Assembly: GCA_022575985.1 (NCBI GenBank)
Contig: JAKSXM010000107.1
Location: 4,650,001-4,714,000, forward strand
From: Anagrus nilaparvatae
Lineage: Eukaryota > Arthropoda > Insecta > Hymenoptera > Mymaridae
Direction of reading: 5' to 3'
Length of the DNA stretch: 64,000 nucleotides
Shown: positions 34,848 to 46,513 of the stretch, in pieces
How positions within the stretch are numbered: position 1 is the stretch's first letter
Layout: the number at the start of each line of letters is the position of its first letter
Program-made: the position numbers and the translations under genes
The notes under the pieces: generated by a model
Database searches by the model: none
Told to the model about the DNA's origin: nothing
Seen by the model: only the letters and a program-made list of their open reading frames with translations

Positions 34848-35940
34848 CTTGGCTGGAACTTTTCAAAGATCGACGAGGACAGATTCGAGGAATACCTTCG
34901 AATCGAGTCAGCGTCGATCCCCGCTTGGCGCGGAGGGGCTACAAGCCCACGAGAGGCCGAAACCCTGGTTAAGAAAGTAACATTTTTTATTACGCGGGGC
35001 TTGCGATGCCTCGATGCCTCGCCGCAGGCCCTGGAAAGGGAGAAAACCAGTGTACTGGTGGACTCCCGAAATAGCTGAGCTCCGAAAGGAATGCCACAGG
35101 ACGCGACGAAGGGCCCAACGAGCACGGGACAGACCCGAAGCTGCTGCACACTCCCAGGTACACAAGGACGCCAAACACCGACTGGCCAAGGCCATCCGTC
35201 AAAGCAAGGCTCAATGTCTGCGTTCATTACGCGAAGACGTAAACAAGGACCCCTGGGGCCTAGGTTACAAAGTCGTAATGGGCAAATTGAACCGGGGGTC
35301 CGACAACATGATGGACGCGGCGTCGACTGAACGGATCGTCGGTGCTCTCTTCCCTGAAAGGCCCATCCGGGAAAACCCAGTTGAGGTGATACCCAGGGAG
35401 GAAGTGCCGCTGTTCAGCGAAGGCGAGATGGTCAAGGCCATAAAGGCCATGAAAAATGGGGCCGGACGGGATACCGGCGGAAGTGCTCAAAAGAGCGGTC
35501 AAAGTAATCCCTGGTATCCTGTTAAGCATGTTCAATGCTTGTTTGGTGGCTGGAGTATTCCCAAAGCAGTGGAAGGTGGCACGTCTCGTGCTCTTGAACA
35601 AGGGCAAGGGGGGAGCCCCGGACTCTCCATCATCTTACAGACCTTTGTGTATGTTAAATACCATTGGTAAGGTGATGGAGAGCTTGCTCCGGGCAAGGCT
35701 CAGAAGGGCAATCGAGGAGGGCGGTGGTCTCTCTGAGGAGCAGCATGGTTTTCGTGAAGGGCATTCCACGATAGACGCCATTCGGCGTGTCGTGGATACC
35801 GTAGAGGCTGAGAGGGAAAAGCGGCCTGCAATTCGCAAGGACGTCCTTCTGGTAACGCTAGACGTCAAAAACGCTCTCAACTCGGCCAGGTGGGATGACA
35901 TGATCGGTTCCCTCGAGTACGATTTCCGGATACCCAGGTA
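34848..35940 (+). pseudogene. R1-like non-LTR retrotransposon fragment
   Basis: A piece much richer in G and C than its surroundings. In successive frames it encodes WNFSKIDEDRFEEYLRIES, then the linker CDASMPRRRPWKGRKPVYWW and TPEIAELRKECHRTRRRAQR, typical between endonuclease and reverse transcriptase in R1-type elements. After a frameshift near 35,455 the reverse transcriptase follows: GPDGIPAEVLKRAV, FPKQWKVARLVLLNKGKG, SYRPLCMLNTIGKVME, EEQHGFREGHSTIDA and LVTLDVKNALNSARWDDM (the first catalytic Asp). It stops before the YxDD box. Both ends are cut off and there are at least two frameshifts, so it is dead. Minus-strand open frames here are its shadows. Confidence 0.85.
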
Positions 35941-36095
35941 TCTAATAAGAATTTTGAATTATGAATACAGTTTTTTAAATCATTTACATATATAATGTAT
36001 AATAAAGGTCCTAATTTGGAGCCTTGTGGTACACCAGATATGTACTTTATTTCTTTTGATTCAATATCATTAATTTTTACATAAATTTAATAATA
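35941..36095 (-). pseudogene. Jockey-like reverse transcriptase fragment
   Basis: The minus strand reads YVKINDIESKEIKYI, then SGVPQGSKLGPLLYIIYVND, then LKNCIHNSKFLL. SGVPQGSxLGPLL is the conserved motif B of non-LTR reverse transcriptases. The YADD box should follow directly, but the R1-like piece begins there. It matches in orientation and type the fragment at 34,599-34,845, so both probably come from one element with the middle lost or replaced. Confidence 0.75.
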
Positions 36096-36429
36096 AAAAT
36101 CAGAGAGAATATTTTTGAATCTTGTTATATATTATCTTTTTTATTATAGGTAGGTATATAGTAGGGTGATTAAAAAAAAAACAAAAGTGCTTGAAATTAG
36201 CTCTTCATGGAGTATTATTGTACACATGATAACAAGATACCATAGAAAATTTGAGCCCATTTGGTGACGTTTTAGAGGTCGCGCAAGTCTCTAGAAGCTT
36301 TTTTAAAACTGAAAAACGAGGTAAGCTCACAGTGGATTCACAAAAATTTTTTAAAAGGCTTCAATTATTCCTAAAGATACGTTTTTTTGGTTGCTGATTT
36401 CAAAAATCATGGTCCTAGAATATAAAATG

Positions 36430-37130
36430 TATTAAAAACCCCTAAATTGGCTAAAATTTTTCGCTAAAAATTCATAAAAAACCAATGAAAAACTGTTATC
36501 TTAGTTATTTCTCTAAAAATGTGATTTACTAATTGCATATTATATGCAAATAAAGTATTTTCTTCCCATTTAACCCCTATATTAAGGTTTCAATTAGCCA
36601 AAAATAAGGGTTGAACTACACCAAATATCACAAAAAAATAGTATAATTTGTTAAATTTGATGTTTAACAAAGATATGATTATTTTACAAAAAAAGCAAAA
36701 TATACAACCCCTAGGATTGAAAACCACCCCTTTATTTTATTTCTACCCTTAAAATTAATATTAATTTATTAAAGAAATAAAATAAGGTTTGAAATAAAAT
36801 AAGGGGGTGGTTTTCATTCCTAGGGGTTGTATATTTTGCTTTTTTTTTGTAAAATAATCATATCTTACATCAAATAAAAGCAATAACTTTGTTAAACATC
36901 AAATTTAACAAATTATACTATTTTTTTGTGATATTTGGGCTAGTTCAACCCTTTTTTTGGGCTAATTGAAACCTTAATGTAAGAGTTAAACGCATATAAT
37001 TTGCAATCAGTAAATTACAAACAAACTAAAATAACAGTTTTCCATTGCGGTTTTTTATGAATTTTTAGCGAAAAATTGGGAAAATTACCCTAAAAAAGAG
37101 TGTTTTTCGCCAATTTAGGGGTTTTTTAAA
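36430..37130. repeat. Large imperfect palindrome
   Basis: The arms mirror each other around about 36,765. Examples are AACCCCTAAATTGGC at the far left against GCCAATTTAGGGGTT at the far right, and CAACCCCTAGGATTGAAAAC against GTTTTCATTCCTAGGGGTTG near the centre. No protein encoded. Confidence 0.75.
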
Positions 37131-37276
37131 ACAAGCTTTTTAAGCTTTCAGGGTTGATTGTTCATCGAAAAATGCAAAGTTTTTAAATTATTGCCAAAAT
37201 CACAATTTTTAAAGTGAATGGCTTTTATAGTTTTAAAGATCTTTTATTCGGCTCATTTTTTTGAGTCGATTGTGAG

Positions 37277-37800
37277 ATCATGCCTGTGAGAGATACTATA
37301 ACAATTTATGCCCAGCGACCAAATGTGAGATTTTCGGAAGATTATAAATTGAAAGAAATTTTAGCTAAAGGAGAAAAGAAGAATATATGTATTAGGAACT
37401 GCAAATCCTAGGAAAAGGGATGTTTTAACTAAAAGCTCAGAAATAGAAAAAATGAGATGCAATGAGAACTATGATGAATTTTTGAAATACAGCGGGATAA
37501 GTATATGGTTCTGTCGCTAGCAATAGGAAACACGACCATAAATTCAATTCATTACCATGAAAGAAATTGATATTTTTGTTTTTTGACTTACTAATTTGAA
37601 TTACTAATAAATAAAAGTTTTTTATAAGATCCAACCCAAAACTTAAAAAAAAAAGCAATCAAAAATGGATAAAAGAACAAACAGTATTGAAAAATATGAT
37701 CACTCCAAAAAAGAACCAAAAAATTTGCGATAAGTACAACAAAAAAATGAAATACAAAATGAACTTTTATGGCTGCCACACTAGACTAAAGAACCTTGAA
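37277..37800 (+). pseudogene. Decayed coding-like stretch, family unknown
   Basis: Three pieces read like protein in different frames: MPVRDTITIYAQRPNVRFSE with DYKLKEILAKGEKKN (from about 37,284), then PRKRDVLTKSSEIEKMRCNE with NYDEFLKYSGI, and finally a Lys-rich piece ending KMNFYGCHTRLKNLEKEI (to about 37,809). Stops and frameshifts separate them. I do not recognise the family; because it lies inside the TIR element it may be the remnant of the transposase or of a captured gene. The minus-strand open frames here are shadows. Confidence 0.35.
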
Positions 37801-38008
37801 AAAGAAATTTCTTTTTAATAATAACTTAAAATATTTACTTGAAAAAAGCATTAATTTCATTAATTAAAAATTAAGAGTTTTTTACCATAAGTATTATTCA
37901 TAGTAAATTAATCCATGCAAAACTAAAGTTTAATAAGTTTTTAGAATTTTTTTTTTGATTCTACTTTTAAAAAATAATTAATAATTTACAACTGTAATGC
38001 ATATATGC

Positions 38009-38312
38009 TGAGATGGTCACTACCCACTCCTGTAATTATTTAATTTAATTTTATGTAAATTTTGTAAATAATAAACCATTCCCATTTATGTACCTAGCCC
38101 TAGCTTAACTTATTCAAAAACGTGTAACATACTCTTAGGGGCACTTACGTAATAGTTAACTTAATGATATTTTTTAATTTAATTTAATGATTGATTAATA
38201 ATAATCAATTGAATTTGTATATAATAATTTAATTTAGAGTTTTTTCATTCATATTTTATAATTTTTAGTTATTAAAAATATTTTGTTTTGTTAATCACAA
38301 GCTCCAAACTTA
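38009..38312 (+). repeat. 5' LTR, truncated
   Basis: Starts TGAGATGGTCACTACCCACT and matches 39056-39359 almost base for base; the match ends abruptly after CTCCAAACTT. Confidence 0.85.
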
Positions 38313-39038
38313 ACGAACAATTTAAAATAAACTTAAAACATAAAAAATCTTCAAGAATTACAGCAATTAAATTTAAAATAAAAACATTTATAAAATATAA
38401 AATGATACTCATAAAAAATTTATTTAAATTTTTAAATCAATGAAAACCATCTTGGAATCTGTAAAAATAAAGATTCATACTACAAGAAAATAAATTTAAA
38501 ATATTCCAAAAACAAGATAAATAATACTACAGAAAATTTCATAATTTCGATAGCTGACTTCAAGATCTACTGGTTCCTGTTTATCAAGATCCTGTGTTCA
38601 AAGTGAAAAGTGCTAAGTGTAAAAAGTGTTTAGTAATATTAAAAAGATAAAAAAGTAAGTGATTTATGATAAAAAAATTTTTATAGTGTGATAAAATAGT
38701 GTCTTAGAATTTAAGATTTTTCATTATTTTGTTACAATATATTTAAGTCCTTATTTTTAGGTAATAATATTGAAAAAGACTTTAAAAAAGACTCATTATT
38801 AAAAAATTGTAAATACCAAATAATTTGAAATTAAAAATTTTTTTTATATACTATGTTATATCTAAATTAAATGTAAAAAGTTTTAGTTAATAATTTTTTT
38901 ATTTTAGGAACATAATTTAAAAAGTGAACACTAAAAGACTAATTTATATTTAAGAAAAAGACACAAGTTTCTAGACTATTAAATTAAATAATCTATTATA
39001 ATTTTTTAAAAGTTTAAAAAATGTAATTTTTTATTTTC

Positions 39039-39053
39039 AAAAAAGTGGGGGAC
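39039..39053 (+). promoter_or_regulatory. Polypurine tract
   Basis: AAAAAAGTGGGGGA directly precedes the 3' LTR. It is the plus-strand primer for reverse transcription in LTR elements and fixes the element's orientation as rightward. Confidence 0.8.
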
Positions 39054-39055
39054 TA

Positions 39056-40200
39056 TGAGATGGTCACTACCCACTCCTGTAATTATTTAATTTAATTTTA
39101 TGTAAATTTTGTAAATAATAAACCATTCCCATTTATGTACCTAGCCCTAGCTTAACTTATTCAAAAACGTGTAACATACTCTTAGGGGCACTTACGTAAT
39201 AGTTAACTTAATGATATTTTTTAATTTAATTTAATGATTGATTAATAATAATCAATTGAATTTGTATATAATAATTTAATTTAGAGTTTTTTCATTCATA
39301 TTTTATAATTTTTAGTTATTAAAAATATTTTGTTTTGTTAATCACAAGCTCCAAACTTTTTGTATAATTTCGTCTTTACCGACAACTATAATATAATATC
39401 TATCGCGCTCTTTCTATCTTATGTAAATCATAGGGCGAAAAGGGTATAAATAGCGTGAACTAAATACATAAAGCAAGCATTCGTGCATTATACACTGTAT
39501 TGTGTAGAAGGTCCAAAAGGTCCTGGTGAACATCCTCTCAACGAGTGTAAGTTAAAAAGGTATAAATTTTTCTTTTCTTTTTTTTATTACTATAACGCGA
39601 TCCCCCTACGTGATGCCGCTATTCCACGTTTAAGGGAAGAAAACATTTAATTATTCACGAGATCCCCCTACGTGATGCCGTTAATTCCACGTCTAAGGGA
39701 AGATATTATAATTCCTTATGTGAGATTCATATACCGCATGAGAGTACGTGTCTAGGTGATGCTTTACCACCTGAATGTATATAATCGCGTATTTATAGTT
39801 GTGAGCTTTAATTAAAACCATTCGCTGAAACGTCATTTTTATCAAGCGCGGGTAAACGGCTGAAATCTCCTTAAGAGGCTGTCGTTCATTTTTATAAAAA
39901 GCGCGGGTAAACGGCGGTGCATAAATAGTTGTATATGTGAGTTTCCTTATGTAAAATATTTATTATTATTGTTATATTCTATTAGTACACATACTTTATA
40001 AATTAATTATATTAAATTATTCGCAACGTTATTAAATCCTGTATATATTTTTGATATTAATAAAATTAATCAAAATTTTTGTTTATTCTCTTGTATAAAC
40101 CATTGAGTAGTTATTTACAAACCTTATCCTGGTATCCTATATTTTTATAATATAAGTAAAAGAACCTGTGGTCTACCACCCCCTGGGTGTGACCATTACA
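39056..40200 (+). repeat. 3' LTR, complete
   Basis: 1,145 bp from TGAGATGGTCAC to GTGACCATTACA. It contains a TATA box (GGGTATAAATAGCG, 39443-39456) upstream of a likely start site. Two internal tandem duplications are present: GATCCCCCTACGTGATGCCG at about 39,600 and 39,662, and GCGCGGGTAAACGGC at about 39,846 and 39,901. The near identity to the 5' piece implies a fairly recent insertion and deletion. Confidence 0.82.
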
Positions 40201-40204
40201 ATGC

Positions 40205-40889
40205 ATATATATGCATATGAATACTATATATAGTATTCAATTTAAAATAAAATGCATTTATGTAGAAAAATAAAATTAAATTTCTATTTTTCTTTAAAAT
40301 ACAAGACTTAGTTTTCCAGTAAAAAAAATACTATCTAAATCAAAAGCTGTGTACCTACTTTAAATTCTAAGTAAAGTAGTATTTTTAAACATAATAAGTT
40401 TAATGATAGCGCTACACTTATCTATTTGTAAGAGAATATTTAATTTAAAGGCTGAAGTATTAAAAGCTCTGAAATAAAATTTTTTCTTCGTATATTATAT
40501 TTATATATATTTATAGGTATTAGTAGATAACGCACATTAAAGTAATAAAGTACAAATTATAAATTTTACATGGATTCCACGGAAACCTTGCAGAAAAAGC
40601 ACCCCAACTGTTATTAGTATATCAAGAGCGCAAAATTTTTGGTATGTGTTTACGCTGACGTCTGAATTTGATAACCTAATCTTACTAAAAAAAGTTAAAT
40701 TTTCTATTTTTCAACAAAAAAGCATTTGACCAAAATATAAAGATAAAATAAATTATATATTTTTACTGAATTCAATAGAGCTTGTGCTAGGGGTGTTTGG
40801 AGTAAATTTACTTGCTTAAGTATCCGCATTTAATTATCTTAAACTTACCGTGAGTTATTTTAAACGATGCACTCATATATCTTGAGAAC
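40205..40889. other. Interior of the 5.9 kb TIR element
   Basis: No gene recognised; AT-rich sequence between the LTR element and the next foldback. Confidence 0.35.
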
Positions 40890-40893
40890 AAAA

Positions 40894-41764
40894 TAATACT
40901 CCAGTCAAAATACGGGTTTGGTTGTAAAGTTTCTGGCCACCACCAGATTTGATCCAGTTTAGGTTTTTCGGGTCGCTGATTATGAAAATCAGGGTCTTTT
41001 CTATAATAAATTAGACCTCCGCCCTTAAATTAGCCAAAACTACCCCTAAAATAGGAATTTTTGCTGCATTAACTGTAGCACTCTAAAATTCGGTCTAATG
41101 GGGTTTTTGGGGTCGCTAATCTTTGATATTGAGGTACTTTCTATGAAAAATTAGAGAGCATCACCCTTAAATTTGTCAAAACTACCCCTAAAAAGGGCAT
41201 TTTTGCTACATTTACTCTAGGCCTTTGAATTTTGGTATAAGGTTTTTTTGGGTCACTAATCACGAATATTGAGGTCTCATCTATATGAAAAATTATTATT
41301 TTAAAAAAATTATTTTTTTCCATCCTTAAATTAGCTATAACTACCCCTGAAAAGGGTAAAAATTATTATTAGATTATTAATATTTTAAATAAATAATCCA
41401 TTAATTTTTATTTAAAAAGATTTTTTATTCTTATTAAAACATTACAGGATTTTTGGAAAATAAACAAAACATAGAAAAAATAAAAATATTATATTTTTCA
41501 AATCTTATTATTTACAGATGGTTAATCATACTCAATATTCTTGATCAGCAACCCAAAGAACCCCCGTGTACAAATTTTCAAAGGGATAAAGTAAATGTAG
41601 AAAAAGTGCCCTTTTTAGAGTTAGTTTTGGCTAATTTGAAGGTGAAGATCTAATTTTTCAAAAAAATACCTGAATATTCGTAATCAGCGACCCAAAAAAC
41701 CTATACTAGACCAAATCTGGTGGTGGCCAGAAGCAATAAACCCCTCCCCCCGTATTTTGACTGG
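40894..41764. mobile_element. CTCCAGTC foldback element
   Basis: The left end CTCCAGTCAAAATACGG is repeated inverted at the right as CCGTATTTTGACTGGAA. TA flanks both sides, suggesting a Tc1/mariner-type MITE. The arms also share GGCCACCACCAGATTTG against CAAATCTGGTGGTGGCC. Degenerate internal repeats contain AAAACTACCCCTAAAA strings. Open frames at 41,141-41,323 and 41,453-41,653 belong to the repeat. Confidence 0.72.
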
Positions 41765-42160
41765 AATAAATTTTTAAAACATTTTTATGTTGCGGGACCA
41801 TGATTTTTGAAACCAGCAACCAAAAAAACGTATCCCTAGGAATTTTTAAAGCCTTTTAAAAAATTTTTGTGAATCCACTGTGAGCTTTCCTCGTTTTTCA
41901 ATTTTGAAAAGGCTTCTAGAGACTTGCGCGACCTTTAAAACGTCACCAAATGGGCTCAAATTTTCCATGTTATCTTGTTATCATGTGTACAATAACATAC
42001 TCCATGAAGAGCTTATTTCATAAGCACTTTTTTTTTTTTGAATTACCCTAGTATATAGGTAATATGAAATATCACCAAATTTTGGCCCTCCGAAATTACC
42101 TTTTATTTTTTACTTTCTTTTTTCGTTTGTTAGTAATCTATTGATCAAACTAACTAGAAA

Positions 42161-42365
42161 ATCTCAAAAAAGATCTACTTTCTTACTTTCGGGCGATCTT
42201 TTTTTCGCTTTTAATGAAAAACTATGTGTTGAACACGGGGAAAAATGTAGGAAATTTTACTTTTAATGCTGTCTGAACTCGTTCGCTACGCTCACTCGTG
42301 CATACAACTGCATTGAAAGCCAAATCCTACTTTTTTTCCCTTGTTGAACAAATAGATATTTTTGC
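42161..42365. repeat. Dispersed hairpin repeat, copy 1
   Basis: Nearly identical to 56,056-56,253. It folds as a hairpin: GTTGAACACGGGG...GTAGGAAATTTTACTTT...AATGC pairs with GCATTGAAAGCCAAATCCTAC...CCCTTGTTGAAC. The loop is G/C-richer and contains GTTCGCTACGCTCACTCG. No coding. Sequence to about 42,540 continues without a match elsewhere in the window. Confidence 0.7.
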
Positions 42366-42746
42366 CCCTCAGGCGTACAATTCGTGCGTAAAACTTGGCA
42401 CGGATTTTTTTATACTCGTTATACGCCAAGGTAGGCAAAATGTATAGTAAACACCATGAGTGAAAACTAAAAACACATAGCATATACACATACTAGTCCT
42501 CACACTAGTACCGAAACTTATGCACCCTTGATACCGACTTGAAATTTGCTGCTGAATTTTAACTTGCGATTAGTTTTGCAAAATTTTAATTCCTTAAGCG
42601 ATAAAGCTTCAATTTTAACTGAACACATAACTAAATTAAAATAATTAAACTAAATTTAACTAAACCTTCACTCGTTTATTAAAAAACAAAAAGTTTTAGC
42701 ATTTTATGGAGTAGTTTTTCCCTGACTATTTATTTATCAAAGATAA
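42366..42746. other. Spacer
   Basis: No gene recognised. The minus-strand open frame at 42,292-42,489 runs through the hairpin repeat and is not a gene. Confidence 0.3.
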
Positions 42747-43924
42747 TTAATTTTTTTATGCTTTTTTCCTTTTGCTACCATAAGGAATTATGTAATACAA
42801 ACATGTGAAATATAAATTTTAGGATCCTCTAAAAATGTTTTTCATTTGTATTTTGGCGTTCTAGTTGCCAATTATTTGTTATAAACAAATTAGTGCAAAA
42901 TTTATGAGATATGCTAAACTTTTTTTATAATATGAAAAAGAACCCCAAAAATTCTTAAAATATGTGACCACGAAGCTATCAAGGGAAATTTTTATTGGAA
43001 AAATTATATATAAATAGTTTAAACAATACTTAATTGTTATAAACAATTTGTTTAAACAAAAAGTTGTCGAAAATTAAGTGTGACAGCATTATTTATATAT
43101 TTTTTAACATCGCAATTATTATTTTAAGGCACATTTTTCCAAAAAATTAACAAATAAATTGCTTAAATAATTTTTAATTATTTATAATTTTTTTAAACAA
43201 AGAGTTTTCGAAAAGTAAGCGTGACCTCATTATTCATACATTTTTTTGCGAGTTAATTTCAAATTTTAAGCTATTATTTTAAAAAAATTACTCTATAACA
43301 TTTAAATTCTATTTAATTGATGCGACTTAGATGAATTTTTTTTTTTTTTCAATTGTTGATATTAAAAAATGTTAATACAGTAATTTTATTAAAATAATAG
43401 CTTAAAATTTAAAACCAACTCGTCAAAAAATGTATGAATAATGCCGTCACACTTACCTTTCGAAAACTCTTTGTTTAAACAAATTATAAACAATTAAAAA
43501 TTGTTTAAACTATTTATTTGTTAATTATTTAGGAAAATGTGCCTTAAAATAATAATCGCGATGTTAAAAAATATATAAATAATGCTGTCAAACTTACTTT
43601 TCGACAACTTTCTGTTTAAACAAATTGTTTATAACAATTAAGTATTGTTTAAACTATTTATATGTAATTTTTCCAATAAAAATTTCCCTTGACAGCTTCT
43701 TGGTCACATATTTTAAGAATTTTTGAGGTTTTTTCTCATATTATAAAAAAAATTTAGCATATCTCATAAATTTTGCACTAATTTGCTTATAACAAATAAT
43801 TTGCAACTAGAACGCCAAAATACAAATGAAAAACATTTTTAGAGGCTCCTAAAATTTATATTTCATATGTTTGTATTACCTAATTCCTTATGGTAGCAAA
43901 AGGAAAAAAGCATAAAAAAATTAA
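42747..43924. mobile_element. Foldback element with TTAA ends
   Basis: The whole interval is one palindrome centred near 43,340. Arm examples are TTTTTTTATGCTTTTTTCC at 42,751 against the complement at 43,902, and CGCCAAAATACAAATGAAAA at about 43,812 against its complement at about 42,840. The outermost TTAA could be a piggyBac-type duplication or part of the palindrome. No protein encoded. Confidence 0.7.
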
Positions 43925-46050
43925 TTTTTAATACAACCTTTTAAAGCAGTTTTTTGCAAATTTGGGCATGTGCCGAGCTGCTTTTTTTTGGATCACTTAA
44001 CTATTTGAAATTTGCATGGTCTTAGCTACAAAATGACACCTCAAAAACAAGCGTCCCTTTAAAAATTTTTTTTTTCATTTTTGCTTCCTGTTTTTGGGAA
44101 ATTTTTCGTATCCATGCTCATATAAGATTGGACAAAATCAGTAAAAATAGAAACATAAGATTTTATGGCTAAGGAAAACCTCAGATAAAAAAACTAGTGG
44201 TTTCATCAAATTTCTGAGGAAAAAATGCTAGAAAAATTCCAATATTAAAAATTTTTAAAAAACACAATATTTAACATTTGAACTGCTCTAGGACGTTGAA
44301 AATTAAAAGAAAAATTATTCAAAATATGTAAAATTAAAGTAAATAATGAAAAAATCTCTGTAAAAAAATTATTAATAAACAAAATCATTAAGAATGAGAC
44401 TGATTTTGTTATTTTAAAAATAAACCAAAATTAGTTAATTTAGCTTTGGAGTTGTTTTCAGCTGTTATAGGTAATTTCTAAAACTTGTAATTAATGAATT
44501 ATATTTAATTAAACTTTTCATCATTATCTTTTAATAATAGTTCCACTAAAAGAAATTTTAAAAGCTAAATAAGCAATCTTTATTTTTAAAAACGTTTTTT
44601 TAATTTTTGAGCTGCTTTAAAACGCTATTAATTAAAAATTTGTGTTATTTTTTTATAAAAATGATTTTTTTAGTAAATTATGAGTAATACAAGTTAAAAA
44701 AACATAAATATATCGTTTAGAATGATTTTAATTGATTTAAAAAAACTTTCGAAAATTGGTTTCTTTAAATATCGGAAAAACGTGATTTTGAGCCATCCAA
44801 TTAAAAAAAAACTATTGTACATACAACATTTTTTCTGTTCATCGCTTTTTCGTGACTATATATGATCTAAGGAATACAAAAAAACGTATTAGTAAGCCTT
44901 CAAGTGGAATTTCTCATATACCAGATGTATCTCCTCTGAAGAAACAACAAAATTCTTCTAGAATGGTTGAGAGACTCTTCAAAACATTATTTGTTAGCTG
45001 AATTTGATTTATCATTTATTGCCTTTAATAACCTAGACAGCTGGTAGCACTGAAGTTAAATTGGATTTTATCATTCATGAACATCTCGAATTAAATTTTA
45101 GAGAGTAGTTTCAAATTCCCTATAGAAAACTTTCTAGGCTTGTAAAAAAAAAAAAATTTTTTCCAAATATTCACGTTTATGAAACATACACTAATATATA
45201 AAATTATAATATTCTAAATTGTAATTTAGTTATACAATAATTAAACACATATATTATACATATTATGAATATATCGATGATTATATTATGTACTTGATGT
45301 CATATTATATTTGACATTATAATTTCAAGCACATGGTAATATATTAGGAATAATTGTCAAAGTCATTTTTTACTATAGTAATCTTACTAGCCCTGGACTA
45401 ATAATATAACTTTGTGCATCGTAAACAATTATATACACAATGTACTTACAAGGAAATTCAAATAAAACACAGAACAAATTGTTACCAAACTTAGTACATG
45501 ATAATCTTTAACCATATATCTTTCTTTGAGAGAACTGATGATAAGAAGTCATACAGAAAAAGTATAAAAACAACCGAAAAAAGTTGCATAACTAATAACA
45601 TTGGATTTTTTTTTGGTTATAACGTCTTAAATATGGTGAAAATATCCTAAAGTTTTGGTGCAGAAAATGAAAAGTTATTTTAAAATGCATATTTTAACAT
45701 TGAAATTCTATTAAAAATTTAAATTATGCATAAAACGCTTAATTTAAATAGTTTCATTTATAGAAGGTTTTCTGTCACATAGAAGGGGTAGGTGACCAAC
45801 AGAAATGCAAGGTTTTATCCAATCGAAATCCTTCATTATTGTAAAAAAAAAGCTATTAACTTATAAACTTTTTATTAAACCAATAATATTTCGTATTAGA
45901 TTACAAAAGGGGGATTGTATAAAAATCATTACAAATGAAGAAATCGTTGAATGTTAGTCTAGTTTTTATGCTTTCTTAAAGCTGTTAAATAAATTTTCAT
46001 ATTTCAATAAATTTATTTTTTACTTTAATATATGAAAAAAAGCAACTAAA
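43925..46050. other. Spacer upstream of the odorant receptor
   Basis: No gene recognised. Positions about 45,055-45,205 share a 150-bp sequence (TCGAATTAAATTTTAGAGAG and AACTTTCTAGGCTTGT) with 55,295-55,440, so a small dispersed repeat. The receptor promoter should lie near the right end. Confidence 0.35.
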
Positions 46051-46513
46051 ATGATTATTTTAAAAGTTCCTATATTGATACTAAGAATTTTCGGATTACT
46101 TGAAGATGATTCAAAAAAATTTCATATTTTAATATCAATTGTAGTTGTTGTAACGATGAATCTGTTTGCAACCGCAACAACTGTTTATATGTTAAAAACA
46201 ACTGATTTAAAAGAATTCTATGATTGCTTTTATTTTCAATTACCAATAGCTCTTGTTTCTTTTAAAATGATTCATATAATGAAAAATCGTACAAAAATTA
46301 ATGGTTTAATTAAAAGCTTACTCAGTTCTTATTGTATTCCAAAAAACACTGATGAATTTGAAATACGTGAAAAATTTGATTTTATAATTAAGTAAATCAA
46401 CGTTACAAAAAAATTATGTATATTTTATGCTTTAGCTGATATTAAAATTATTTTTTAGAATACTTACAATAGTAGGCAGTGTGCTTGGAGTATCATTAGG
46501 AATTTTTGTATCT

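Larger units (their letters stand above)
38009..40200 (+). mobile_element. Deleted LTR retrotransposon
   Basis: The first about 304 bp (38009-38312) are nearly identical to the first part of the 3' LTR (39056-40200). The remainder of the 5' LTR, the primer site and gag-pol are gone. A polypurine tract precedes the 3' LTR. The outermost bases are TG and CA, and ATGC flanks both sides (38005-38008 and 40201-40204) as a 4-bp target duplication, which suggests a Gypsy/Ty3 element. Confidence 0.82.
36164..42048. mobile_element. 5.9 kb TIR element with nested insertions
   Basis: The left end GGGTGATTAAAAAAA and the right end TTGAATTACCC are inverted copies, with similarity of about 270 bp on each side (shared strings: AAATGGGCTCAAATTTTC, GACTTGCGCGACC, GTGAATCCACTGTGAGCT, and their complements on the left). 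TA on both sides (36162-36163 and 42049-42050) fits a Tc1/mariner-type target. The LTR retrotransposon (38009-40200) and the CTCCAGTC foldback (40894-41764) lie inside and account for about half of the length. A palindrome at 36,430-37,130 and a decayed coding-like stretch at 37,277-37,800 occupy the left part. Confidence 0.75.

Noticed and set aside
34808..35227. Open frames of 74-139 codons on the minus strand
   Set aside because: They are antisense to the R1-like linker and reverse transcriptase on the plus strand; the G/C-rich sequence keeps all frames open.
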